NCBI RefSeq assembly: GCF_028583425.1
Contig: NC_072807.1
Coordinates: forward strand, 31,067,001-31,131,000
Length of the DNA: 64,000 bases
Reading direction: 5' to 3'
DNA from: Eublepharis macularius
Lineage: Eukaryota; Chordata; Lepidosauria; Squamata; Eublepharidae
The position numbers and the translations under genes were made by a program. Shown piece by piece: positions 34,301 through 45,300 of the stretch. The notes beneath the pieces are model-generated. The model had not been told where the DNA came from, did no database searches, and was given only the letters and a program-made list of their open reading frames with translations. How positions within the stretch are numbered: the first letter of the stretch is position 1; every line of letters starts with the position of its first letter.

Positions 34301-36484
34301 TACAGATCTGGACTACTGAACAGACTTCCTCAGGCAAAGAAGGTAAAGTATAGATATTTCACAGCAGTTCTAGCGGATGTGATTTTTATGTTGGCCTTTC
34401 CAAAACTGGAGGTGAAGACAGATGTAATATAAAATTAGGGAATCAAAGCAAGCACTTCAGGCGACATTCCACATGACCCACAGCTTTGTGGCTTGCACGG
34501 GGCACATACGTGACTGTGAAGTGGCTGCTCATTTAATCCTCCACTAAAAAAATATGAAATGAGGATGGGCCATCAATAAATGTTAAGGAATAATATACAA
34601 ATAGTGCAATCCTATGCATAAGTCCATTGAGTTCAGTGCACTTAGAATGGTGTTAGATCCAGAGGAGTTAGCCATGTTAGTCTGTAGTAGCAAAATCAAA
34701 AAGAGTCCAGTAGCACCTTTAAGACTAACCAACTTTATTGTAGCATAAGCTTTCGAGAATCACAGTTCTCGTCGTCAGATGCATGGAGGGCAAGAAGAAA
34801 CTGGTCAGATAGAGAGGAGGAGAGGGGAGGGAGGAGTAGATGCATCTACAATAAAGTTGCTACAATAAAGTTGGTTAGTCTTAAAGGTGCTACTGGACTC
34901 TTTTGATTTTGCTTAGAATGGTGTAAACTGTACAAAATTGTTCTGTAGGCTGTGTAACTTCAAGCTAGTAAGTATTACTTAGTAGGAATAAGTAAACTGT
35001 AAATTTCGGAGAAAGGCAGCATGTGAGTAAAATTAAGTGCACAACCTGGCATAGATCAAGATTAAATATCTACATATCACAAGAAGTAGGGGTTTGTAGG
35101 GACTTCTCTGCCCCCCCTCCAGTTCTTTTCTCACTGTCTCCTTTGCATTGGCTACCCAGTATGTTGCTCAAAATGAGAACATGTGTGTGCAGATATTGCT
35201 ATCGTTTGGGTTTTTTTAAAAGCCTCCCATTATAATTTTTTTTACTGAATTTGGAGGGTTTTTTCCTCTAGTCTGCAGAACTCTTAATTTGTAAATGGGG
35301 CTAGGCCCAGTTTGCAGATTTTTAAATCTGTTAAATACAAACTGACTGTTTTCTATATTTTATCGAGATTATTTTATGTCTAAGACATTACATATTCAGA
35401 AAAGGCCAGTCTAACAACTTGGACTGTAATACCAGTATTACATATTTTTGAACTATAGACATAGATCTGTAAAAAAATATGTGTTTAAAGCCCTCCCAAC
35501 CTTAAAAAGGAAAACAATTGCTTTTTATTGTACAAAATGCTTTCGTATTTGTGCCTTGTGCCTTTTCAACAAATGTGTGAACTTAAGGATGATACTCAAG
35601 GCCACCCTAAGGACTTAATTTGAGCCTGGAACCCGGTGGTGTTCTATGGTAGGCTGGAGGATTTTCCTACAGGCCCGAGTGATTTTTCCACTGGAGGAAG
35701 AACTACTTAAGTTGGGGGAAGATTTCAAAATTTGCTTAGTGGAGTGGTAGAATACAGGCTACTTAGAGCTTGGCGATCGATTCTCATAATGTCTACTTTA
35801 CTTAAAAAGCAGCTGCAGGGTCCCTCTGATTTAGATGGGGGCACATATAAAGTACTTGTCTCCCCCATACTTGAGCCTGATATTATCTTAGGGTATGCCA
35901 GTGCAGTTTCAATTGGGAAAACTGTGCAGGGAGAAAGACATGCCCCTTTCCTCCAGCACCATGACCCAAGTCTAAATTGGGGCCTCTGTGTTTGCTTTTT
36001 ATGTCCACGACAGGGTATCTGATCATGGGAGGACCCCCCCCCCCCTCCGACTGTTTACTTTTTCAAAGTCATGATGCAGGAAGGCTCGTGCAGCAAAGCA
36101 GATCCAAGTCTGGTCAGTCAGTACCTGGAATGGAAACCAACCTGAGAACTCCAGTGTAGGCTGCCCCTTGAGAGCCAAGCTACAAGTGACGCCTGACACA
36201 GGTTGGACACTTGTCAGCTTCTCTCAAGTTTTGATGGGAAATGTAGGCATCCTGTTCTTGCAGCTGTAATGGAGAGCCAAGCTGTAAAACCAGGACGCCT
36301 ACATTTCCCATCAAAACTTGAGGTAAGCTGACAAGTGTCCAACCTGTGTAAGGCGTTCCTTGTAGCTTGGCTCTGAGTATCGAGGAAGGAAGGCAGAATA
36401 GAAATGTAATAAGTAATCAACAGATGATTGACTATGGAACTTATCTTTTCCCTTTCTCCAGAATGGAAGACCTTTGCCGTTTAA
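24871..36484 (+). CDS. B2M: Beta-2-microglobulin, three coding exons
   Basis: Exons 24871-24946, 32730-33005 and 36462-36484; 375 nt, 124 aa plus stop; splice phases 1 and 1, as in mammals. Residues 1-23 are a signal peptide (hydrophobic WTVLLAFCVQVLNA). Mature protein begins about ENREPQVQVYTRFP. One C1-type immunoglobulin domain follows, with cysteines C48 and C102, the FHP turn, the NDWSFHLL strand and the YNCKVEH motif. It is the light chain of MHC class I molecules and is needed for their folding and surface transport. Unlike human B2M it has an N-glycosylation sequon (N59-I-T) and ends EWKTFAV instead of DRDM. Intron 1 (7.8 kb) is swollen by SINEs, a (CTTT)n tract and MITEs. The start is fixed by the signal peptide and CpG island. 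Confidence 0.96.
25279..25350 (+). repeat. (CTTT)n microsatellite in B2M intron 1
   Basis: About 18 uninterrupted TTTC units, about 330 bases downstream of the B2M exon 1 donor. A likely length-polymorphic tract, and the source of several spurious open frames. Confidence 0.9.
25765..26230 (-). repeat. CR1/L2-like LINE 3' tails, B2M intron 1
   Basis: Two tail fragments in reverse orientation: 'tatatttcgctctccctgca' to 'gcgaatcacataaagtaata' and, from about 26010, 'tccctgcaattgagctcaag' to 'gcgggtcacaatat'. A 5S-SINE 3' tail follows at about 26425-26545. Confidence 0.5.
26546..27870 (+). other. B2M intron 1, no feature recognised
   Basis: AT-rich unique-looking sequence with a G homopolymer near 27428. 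No exon, RNA gene or familiar repeat was seen. Confidence 0.5.
27871..28072. mobile_element. 202-bp foldback MITE, PIF/Harbinger-like (family D, copy 2)
   Basis: Runs from 'gagccaagctacaagtgatg' to 'cttgtagcttggctc'. The length equals the other standard copies. The flanks (AGA/TCA) do not give a clean 3-base duplication here. Confidence 0.7.
28116..28366 (+). repeat. tRNA-derived SINE (family A)
   Basis: A full copy from 'agacagccagttcggcgtag' to 'gtatagaaatcaaatgttgt', in B2M intron 1. Confidence 0.7.
28934..29496 (+). repeat. Family A SINE split by a LINE tail
   Basis: The SINE head 'gaagaacggcaggactctaa' stops near 28961. A minus-orientation LINE tail ('ttatattagtccaccctccc' to about 29310) intervenes, and the SINE resumes with 'ggagaaccaggtttgattcc' and runs to its 3' end. 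The LINE is therefore younger than the SINE. Confidence 0.6.
29502..30240. repeat. SINE cluster with a family A SINE nested in a family C SINE
   Basis: 29502-29705 is a minus family B SINE. A plus family C SINE starts near 29808 ('gattcaaatccccacgctac'). It is interrupted at about 29945-30188 by a minus family A SINE and resumes with 'gtaagttgctttgggtcccc' and an (AAAT)n tail. Confidence 0.6.
30705..31125 (+). repeat. tRNA-derived SINE interrupted by a family D MITE
   Basis: 'ctgtggctcagtagtaaact' to 'gagtagacaatactga' is a SINE with the block 'ggaaagacctctgcctgaga'; its end, 'tgacttcgatggagcaagg', lies beyond the MITE at 30862-31095. A related partial SINE is at about 32000-32150. Confidence 0.6.
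30862..31095. mobile_element. Family D MITE with enlarged centre (copy 3)
   Basis: The arms match the 202-bp family, but the centre holds about 30 extra bases. TGA lies on each side (30859-30861 and 31096-31098). Because it splits a SINE of known sequence, the 3-base duplication can be read directly. Confidence 0.75.
31413..31703 (-). repeat. Sauria-type SINE, minus
   Basis: The reverse complement of the element at 23846: the BovB-like tail 'ggtaaaggtagtcccctgtg' comes first, then 'ccattgccttccccagtcat', 'gatcgaactcagatcg' and 'ccactctgtgccacggggct' at the head. Confidence 0.75.
33338..33432. repeat. Penelope-like 3' arm, B2M intron 2
   Basis: A single arm, 'agtagaaaagagcaagagtc' to 'cctcacttcttcag', starting about 330 bases downstream of B2M exon 2. 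Confidence 0.55.
33943..34168 (+). mobile_element. Non-autonomous DNA element ('ctccaggaatttccc' family)
   Basis: 'ggtttaccagtctccaagtg' to 'aggaatttcccaacctagaa' with the internal block 'cagttcccctggagaaaatg'. It is the cleanest copy in the window together with 40163-40378. Confidence 0.65.
34654..34911. repeat. Penelope-like inverted dimer, second subfamily, 13-bp duplication
   Basis: The arms ('gtctgtagtagcaaaatcaa', 'aactttattgtagcataagc') differ from the first subfamily but share its core 'agtccagtagcacc'. They flank a short purine-rich centre. The direct repeat CTTAGAATGGTGT is exact at 34641-34653 and 34912-34924. Confidence 0.65.
36172..36373. mobile_element. 202-bp foldback MITE, PIF/Harbinger-like (family D, copy 4)
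   Basis: A standard-length palindrome with TGA on both sides (36169-36171 and 36374-36376). It lies 88 bases upstream of B2M exon 3, so a strong RNA hairpin would form next to that splice acceptor. Confidence 0.8.
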
Positions 36485-37378
36485 GATGACTTCCAGTCAC
36501 GCAATCCTTGTTCCTGTGCTGTTCTTGCTTTGAAATGACTTGGAAACAATTTTTGTGTGTGTATCTGAATATTGAATTAAGTCTGCCGGGTGTCTCCTGA
36601 GATCTGTGACTGTGCCGATCTGGAGGTTTTGAGGCTTTTGGATTTAGAAGGGCTGTCATCTAGATAAGGAAGTGTCAGTCAAAATAATTTTATGAGTTAG
36701 AGCCAAGAAGTTAATCAATTAAACCTGCATAAATTAGTGCCGAAACAAATGTTCTAGTTTACAGCAGAAACAAATGTTTTAGATTACAGATTATTCCCAT
36801 TCATGTTTCAGGAGGTACCTTCTTGGAAGAGGCATTCTTTTGTACATGAGAGAAGAGCACACATCTATTAGAGGATGCTTGCTACTCCCTCAGCAGCTCC
36901 CTGGCTGCAGGAATGCTCCATTTGGGGACCAAAGCAGCCCCAAGCAAAGCGTGAGAGCATTCCTGCAGCTAGCGCTATGACGACACTCCTGGAAGTGATG
37001 TCATTGTGCCCCCTGGGAGTGTGCCCGCTGTGGGCTTGCCCAGGAGGTATTTTGCCTCCCAGGCCCATGATGGCTGACTTGGAGCTTTTGATTACGCATC
37101 TCCAGAGCAAGCACAAAACTGAAGAGCACCCTGAAAAAGAGAGTTACTATTTTATTTTACTGTTTATTACGACATGCAACAATTCTGCAATTTGAATTTT
37201 AATTGTAATTCAGCTTTGCATATTTTTTGTTTGACATTCATTCATCAGCCTCTTACGGAAGTGTGTTTGTGTTTTATGGGTGAAGGGAACGGCTCTGAGA
37301 AGATGTATATGTCGGCTACAAACCATTTTCTTATCCAGCATCTCTGAAATGTAATTGTAAAGATCATTGCCCTCTCAC

Positions 37379-37384
37379 AATAAA
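37379..37384 (+). terminator. Poly(A) signal of B2M
   Basis: AATAAA lies about 895 bases after the B2M stop codon, with a TTTT-rich stretch following within 30 bases. The intervening sequence has no coding exon and is taken as 3' UTR; a further non-coding splice, as in mammals, cannot be excluded. Confidence 0.65.
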
Positions 37385-37806
37385 GCACATATACTGATCT
37401 TTTATACTTTCTTTGTAACTGTCTTATTAATTTGAGGGGATATGATGGATTAGTCGATTAAATCAGACTCCTTAGGGACAACCCACAATGGATCTCAATC
37501 ACAAGGCGCTTATTCCATCAAATAGGTGGCACTCCTAAAAGCACTTCTTGGGAGCAAGCACCACTGAATAAAAAGGGTCTTACTTCTCAGTAGACCTGCT
37601 TAGGATTGCTCCCCATAGTTCCCACGCTTCTGAATTCTATTTACATTTCCCCGTCATGCACAAAATTGGCTTACATTGTCCTCTCTCCGATTTTTCCTTA
37701 GAACAACCCTGTGAGGTAGGTTAGTCTGAGAGTATGTGACTGGCCCAAGGTCAACCAGCAAGCTTCCATGGTCTCCCAGATACTAGTATGACACTCTTGA
37801 CACTGA

Positions 37807-38280
37807 GAGCCGAACCACACGATACGAATTACACATGAATGACACGAAAACGCACTTACATGTGTTCCAACATAGTTTTCAACTACACGCGCCAGGAATG
37901 CAGGACCTCCATCGAACACATGTTCGTGGTGGCACGGGTTTTCTCCGCATTCCTCCAAGACACGGAAAGGATATCCCATCATGCATCTGCACTCTGCATA
38001 TAGACGTGAGCGCCATCTACCTGCAGTTCTGAGAGCACGGTGGAGTGAGCTGCAGATAGGAAGCGGAAGATCCAGGAAAAAAGGAAACTGCATTGTCGAC
38101 TTACTGGTTGCAACCGCGAACACGTGCCATCGCAGCCACACTGGAGCATAACATTAAGAATCCGTGCCTGGACCAGGACGCATGCTCATCGAGAGAATGC
38201 TGGGCACGGACATTTGGGGTAAGACAGGACTCCTGACACTCACTCAGTCTTGTGTAGTTCGTATCGTGTGGTTTGACTCT
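37807..38280. mobile_element. 474-bp TIR element, PIF/Harbinger-like, distinct family
   Basis: The terminal repeats GAGCCGAACCACACGATACG and (reverse complement of the right end) GAGTCAAACCACACGATACG match over more than 25 bases. TGA flanks each side (37804-37806 and 38281-38283). A SINE starts at or just after the right edge. No transposase frame is visible. Confidence 0.7.
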
Positions 38281-38530
38281 GAGAGCCAGTTTAGTATAGT
38301 GGTTAAGAGTGCTGGACTCTAATCTGGAGAACTCGGTTTGATTCCCCACTCCTCCACTTGAAGCTAGCTGGGTGACCTTGGATCAGTCACGGCTTCTAGG
38401 AGCTCTCTCAGCCCCACCCATCCCGCAGGGTGATTTTTGTGGGGATTATAATAACATACTTTGTAAATTGCTCTGAGTGGGTGTTAAGTCATCCTGAAGG
38501 GCGGTATCTAAATCGAATTATGTTGTTATT
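38281..38530 (+). repeat. tRNA-derived SINE (family A)
   Basis: 'gagagccagtttagtatagt' to 'gggcggtatctaaatcgaat', abutting the TIR element on its left. Confidence 0.7.
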
Positions 38531-38857
38531 CTAACTACTACACCAAACTTGACTGTGTCTGTTGAAGTCTCATGATAGGAATGTGTAGTTTCTTTCAACA
38601 GATTTCTTAAAAAAGAAAAGTAAGCACTCATCCCAAACGAATAACTCTCCTCCATCTTCACAATTAGGAAGGATTCGTACCTGGGCTTCATAGACTTAAA
38701 TTGCCATATAAGCCACTAAACCTCCAGACGATTAAGAGTCTCTCCTTACCCATTTAGTTGTGAGAGGAATCTATATGCATCCACTTATCCATGCTCATCA
38801 GGCCACATAGTTCCTTTGTGGCATTCCGTTCTTTACTCATAGACAGGAAGTGAATGG

Positions 38858-40785
38858 CACAACCCTAATAGATGTGGTTAGACAAGATCTGGGAGACCCG
38901 GGTTCAACTCCCCACTGAACTATGGAAGCTTATCAGGTGACCTCTGTCAGCCTAGCCTACCTCACAGGGTTGTTGCAAGGAAAAAACAGGAGCAGGAACT
39001 GATGTTAGCTGCTTTGTGTTCTCATTGAGGAGAAACACAGGGTATAAATAAATAATGGAGTGGGGAGGCAGCTATCCAGGATTTTAAAATGTGTGTTTTT
39101 GTTTTGTTGTGCCCCACCACACTTGCACCATCTTCCCTATTTAAAAACAAAAATTAGGTACACGTTCACACAATCATGCACACAACCTCTAATTTTGTAG
39201 AAAAACAAACAGGACCTACACCCTAGCTGGTTGCTGTTTGAAAGCAGTTCCCACCCTCTTTCACTTTCTCCCCGTTGCCGCATCAAAAAATACCTCCCAG
39301 AATGCGATGAGGCGCCTTCCTTTAAAAAAAAAAATTGTTTCCCCAGTGGCAACTTAACATTTATTTCAATATGAGCTTTCAGTGAGTCATTGCTCACTTC
39401 TTCAGCTATGTATGGAAACCAAACAGAATCCTTTACGGAACAGGTTACAAAGTGGGGGAAGTTATGGCGCAGGTTTAAGTGTAGATTCAATATGCAGGCG
39501 GAAAGAAGGTTGAGAGATGTGACTTGCATCATAAAACTTCCAACCTTCATGTATGTCTGAGACATACAGAGACTACCAACAATTACAATGTGTGGTTGGT
39601 TGGGGGAATCTCCCATTCTTTCAATGGCAGTAGATTCTCCTCAGAAGAGATTTCCTCAAGAAAAGGAGCTGTAAGTACACTTGCACACTGCTAGAACCAG
39701 GAAAATCAAATGGCGCTTAACACAAGAAAGAAGAAGAATGATTTTTAGTGGTCTACATTCTGGGAACCTGTAGTATCAGTACTGGCATAACTATGTGATC
39801 CTAAGCCGAGTTATACCCTTCAAAGTCCACTGTTCGGGTCCCCACTCTAGGATTGCCACGTTGGAGGAGAAATGGGGGGAATAAATTAAGTAAAATGAAA
39901 ACAAATCCAAAGATTCTGTGAGAGACATAGTGCAGACAGGAAACAGGTGTGGGGATAAACTAGGTCCAAAGCCTGCTCATAGCAGAAAAGAAAAACCTGG
40001 AGCTCAAGATGGGAACCCAGTGCTCAGTGCACACTGGCTGTTTTTAATCTCCAACCTCTCTAAACAGTTCAGTCTCTACTGATCTGTCTAGCTGTGAAAG
40101 GTATGTACTTGAGCAGGGCAGTACTCAGAAAAAAAGGTAAAGAGAAAGACATGCTTGATTCAAATCTTAGTTGCCAACCTCCAGGTGGCAAATGGTGGTC
40201 TCCCAGAATTTTAACAGATCTCCAGGCCACAGAGATCAGTTCCCCTGGAGAAAATGGCTACTTTGGAAGGTGGACTCTATAGCATCATCCCCTGTTGGGG
40301 GGGTCCCTCTCTTCCCCAGGTTCCAAACCCCCTCCCCAATATCCAGGAATTACCCAACCTGGAGCTGGCAGTCCTACAGTGTGGATAGAAGCTTCTAAAA
40401 GGGAAATGACAGTTGGCAAATGGCAGTTAAGGAGGACTCCATCGCTGATCAATGAGGTGGCCGTGAAAGACGACAGTAAGTAAAAATCAGCAAAGTATAC
40501 AAATGATAACTAGAATGTTCTGGAAGCAGATGGTGGTAGGAAACATGTAGGGATTAGAGTGTCAGACTGGGGTCTGGGAAACTCAAGTTCGGATCTCCAC
40601 TCTGCCACAGATGCTCACTCTGTGACCTTGGGCCGGTCACACTCTCCTTCTCAGCCTAAATTACATAGAGTTGTTGCTGTGAGGATTAAAAGGAGGAGGG
40701 GAGACAGGAGGGGAGAAGAATGTTATACGGCCCTTCGGGTCACCGTTGCAGAGAAAAGCAGGTTATAAAAATCAAAATAAATAAT
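38858..40785 (+). repeat. Repeat cluster between B2M and TRIM69
   Basis: 38858-39053 is a family C SINE. 40163-40378 is a 'ctccaggaatttccc' DNA element ('gttgccaacctccaggtggc' to 'acccaacctggagctggcag'). 40543-40785 is another family C SINE. No exon was seen in the roughly 1.1 kb between the first two. Confidence 0.55.
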
Positions 40786-41620
40786 AAATAAGCAAGCCTG
40801 GCTTGACAAAGAAGCCACACAAAACAATTGCTTCTTGCCACTATTCCTAGAGGCTGCGCTGCTTTCCAGCTCCCTTTTAAAAAATGAGCTCCATAACAGG
40901 AGGATGGTTTTTGATTCACTACAGATGTTAATAAGTTTAAGGTCAGCATTGGTGCAATGGGATAATGTATCAATTCATGAGGAGGGAGGGCTGGAATTAC
41001 TGACTGACAACACATTTGTCCAGAATAAATTGTAAGCCCTGTTCAAAGGGGCAATGTATATTTTTAATTTCTGTACCACACCTTATACATTGCCAAAATT
41101 CAGTTGCTACACAGAAGCAGGAGTCGGCTGGGGTGATATTTATCCAGAGGAACAAAACATAGCAGAATTAATACAAGGCGCGAGTTCTAACACACAGTTC
41201 TCATCTAGTCCATTATGTTAATTGTTATAGCAACTAGCCTAATGCAGCAATACAGAGCACGAGCTATGAACTGGCAGTCTCCAAATCCAATTTCATCTGT
41301 CAACTCACAGGATAACCTTAAACTAGCCAATATTTTACTTATTTTTTGTTTTGTTTTTTAGAGAATGTTTATGATGCCTCCGAGTCCAAGGAACCTGCCT
41401 AAGGCAGTTTACAAAACTAGTATCTTCTTTCAGCTTCAGCCCTCCTGCATGTAAAATATGAGAAATTATATCAGTGTACCTAGCAGGATTGTATTTCACT
41501 TTGCACAGGATTGCACTGGTGTTTTTTTTTTAAAGAGCAGAAAAAACGTTCAAGTACCAGACTGCTACTAGTGTAAATAGCAATGTGGACTTAGCACACT
41601 AGAGATTCATAGCCCACTCA

Positions 41621-41822
41621 GAGTCAAGCTACAAGTGATTCCTGACACAGGTTGGACACTTGTCAGCTTCCCTCAAGTTTTTATGGGAAATGTAGGCATC
41701 CTGTTCTTGCAGCTGTAATGGAGAGCCAAGCTGTAAAACCAGGATGCCTACATTTCCCATCAAAACTTGAGGTAAGCTGACAAGTATCCAACCTGTGTCA
41801 GGCGTCACTTGTAGCTTGGCTC
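41621..41822. mobile_element. 202-bp foldback MITE, PIF/Harbinger-like (family D, copy 5)
   Basis: Standard length with TCA on both sides (41618-41620 and 41823-41825). It lies about 530 bases upstream of the TRIM69 first coding exon. Confidence 0.8.
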
Positions 41823-42382
41823 TCAGGGTCATGTGCTGGCATGCCAATGAAGAACAAGGAAAGTGGCTTTGCTCTGGGCAGCAGCCAAATTTAAACAAGA
41901 AGCTGGGTGAATGCATATTCCCACAGATGAGATCTTTTCGCCTTGTCAGCATCACATTGAAATTCAGCTTTGCTGAATTTAGCGCTGGAAGGCCAGTCTC
42001 ACAATAAGAGAGTTTTGCTATAATCAAGGGCAAGGTGGGGAAGCTCAGGGAACTCAAAGGAGAGGTCGCACAATTTGGAAATCCTCTCCCCACAAATTCC
42101 TCCCCTTCCAGCATTTTTCAGAGCTTGAGCAGACTTCTTCCCTCTTTCTGTTGAACAGTCTCTGCTCATCTGAACATCCATGTCTCAGTCCTTACCAGAC
42201 CATTGTTTTGTTATTCTTTGGGCTAATTTACTGGTCATTTTACAGTTAGATGAAGCTACCGCACCACCTTTATGATGTTTTCAGATTATGCATGACATCT
42301 GTACCATATGACAGGAATGAAGATCTCGTTCCACTGCTTTTTCTTCCAACAGTATGAACCTGTCACAAATTTTCCCTCCGCC

Positions 42383-45300
42383 ATGTCCTCTTCTACCAGT
42401 AGAAACCCTTCCACAACCTCACTTACTTCCGCCAATGAAAGAGAACCAAGCCCTGTCATCCACAGCTCATCTGAGTCATCATGGGATGTGCAAATGGAAG
42501 ATTTCACCAAGGAGCTAACCTGCATTCTGTGTCTGGAATTGTTCCGAGAGCCAATGATCCTGCCCTGCGGCCATAACTTTTGCAAACTGTGTATCGAGAA
42601 CATATGGCTAAAAAGAGGAGTGTTTGTCTGCCCAGAGTGCCAAATGAGGTTTTTGGACAAAAGGTATGTAGAGAACACAGTGCTGCAGAAAATGGTGGAT
42701 AAGCTCAAGGGCTCTCACGTGGGGAGCTCCCAGCAAAAGTGCATCGAACACAATGAACCAGTGACGCTCTACTGGAAGCCACGTGGGAAACTAGCCTGCT
42801 TCAGCTGCCGAGAAGCTCAGAAACCCAAAGACCAAAGCACCCAGTTCCTTCTCATCCCAGACGCTGTGCAGATCTATACGGTAATTGATACACAAATGGC
42901 AGCTCAGATTTTTGGGCTGGATCCTCCAGACGAAAGTGGGAGTTTCCATTGATTCCCCCACCCCACTGCAGACCTCCCTTTTCACTCCCCAAGGTCCCAT
43001 ATTCAGGAAGATTGGTGGGATGCAATAGGAAGGGGAATTCAGTTTGGTGTAGTAGTTAAGAGCGGCAGGACTCTCATCTGGAGAGCTGGGTGTGATTCCC
43101 CACTTCTCTGCTTAAAGCCAGCTGGGCGACCTTGGGTCAGTCACAGCTCTCTCGGAGCTCTCTCAGCCCCACCCACCTCACAGGGTGTTTTGTTGTGAGG
43201 ATAATAACAACACACTTTGTAAACCTCTCTGAGTGGGCGTTAAGTTGTCCTGAAGGGGGTATATAACTCAAATGTTGTTGTTATTATTGTCATTATTATC
43301 ATTATTATTTGCTGAAAGAAGATTAGTATTAATCAGAAGCACCTTAACAGCTATTACAAATAGTATATCATGCCGAAATTGCTGTTAAAAGTTGCAATCC
43401 AGACTATCTCTTGCAATTAGACATGAGTCCATTGGTTTCAAAAGATTTTACTGAATATAAACAACCATTATAGTCCACTGGCCAAGATGCAATATCCTGG
43501 CTGGTACACAGGTATTGTTACGAATGAAGGTAAAGGTTAAGGTACAGAATAGCATAGCCCAGCAAATCCCATCCTCCCCCCACAGTTCTCAAAACAAACG
43601 GCTTGAAGCTGAGAGAGTGAAACTTTCCCAGGGCTGGAAAGACTGTAGTCAAAACATTCCTCTTCTTTGAGATAACTGTTACTGGACTGCTTGTCACCTG
43701 CAAAAGAAGAGCTTAAAACACTGGCAGGATTAAAATGGAGTCTCTCTGGTCAGAACACATAAGGAACTTATGTCAGACCTAGAGTAGCTTACCATTTCTC
43801 AATTCAGTCCACAGAGGCCAATTAGGCTGACGTCCATTGACATCCAGTAAGCCTTACAAATGGTTCAGCTGATATCTGGATCATATTTGGACCCCCATCC
43901 AACACTGTAGCTGTCACCCATGCATCTCGTAGGCCTGCTGTAATGATGGATTTCTTTATGCACATTTTGTTTCCGGGGAGATAACGCAAGACCCCGCCCC
44001 TCATAATACCTGGTAAGCCCCCAGCTTCTTTTGAGGATTGTATTATAAAGAATCTCCCTGTGTTGGTATCTTCTAAAAGTACAAAGTGGGGTGCACTCTA
44101 CTCCATTACAGTATTTCAGTTTTTCATGCAGCTCGTTCATGATGTTCATGGCATGACCTAGGTGTGAATGACCTGCTTCTCAGGATACCTACCAGAATAA
44201 CCATTGCAGCGTTTTCTCCGCAGGAAAAAATGATCTCAATGAGAATTCAACTGAGGTCTATCTTAGTGAAGTTAGAGGCATTGAAGAATGCTCAAGAAGT
44301 GAATATTTCTAATCATAAGGTAAGTAGCATCAATGCAGAAGCCCCTACTAGAATATCTATTAGTTTGCAGTCCCTCTTGTTCGTTATATGGGACTGGCTG
44401 CTTAGAGCATAGAATTCTGATATTTTACCAACAGCGCTGGCTGCTAGTTAGTTTCTCAGGAAATTCAAAATACTAGCTTCAAAGCCCTATGCTGTAAGGT
44501 CAGGTATTTTGAAGAGTGCCTGCTCCTGTACATTTCAGTCATCAGGTTTTGCTGTCTCTGCATGTCTGAGATGCCATGATGGTCATATAGAGTAGGGCCT
44601 TTTCTGTGGTGGCACAGATTCTAGATTTCGTCCCCAAGGACGGTCCACTTTGCCTCCTCTTTGGTAAAGCGCAGGTGTTTTGGGGACCTAGAAAATCTTA
44701 AAATATGCCTCGTTGCCACCAGTTATTTTTCTAGGTCTTTGTTACCTTTAAATAAGCGCCTCTTTGAAATGTGGTGCATTCTTAATATTGTCCCCTGCCT
44801 GTTTTATTGTGACTTGAACATCAGTTGCTTTCTTGTAGGGCAGAAATAGAAAGTTTTTAATAACAGAAATTAATAATAAAATATAAAATATCTTAACTCT
44901 TACAATCAAAAAGCAAAGGTGTCAACTGTTGCTTGTTGCTGTCTTCACCAAATACATTTTATGCCTAATAAATTTTCTTATGTACATTTCCAGGAGAACA
45001 AATTGCAACTTCAATACCACATCTCCTTGGAATTCCTAAAACTGCACCAGTTTCTTCATTGCAAGGAGAAAATGTTAATTAAACAGTTAAAGGAAGAGGG
45101 TGATATCCTCCTCCAGGAAATGGAGGCAAATTTAAACCGACTCCAAGACCAGTCACAGAATGCTAAGGATACCATGGGACACATTCAGTCCAGGTTATAC
45201 CAGCCGAATTCTGCTAGCTTCCTAAAAGTAAGGAATCCATACCTGACAGCACATCTTTGGCTGATTCCGCGCACGTTGGATAATGCACTTTCAATGCACT

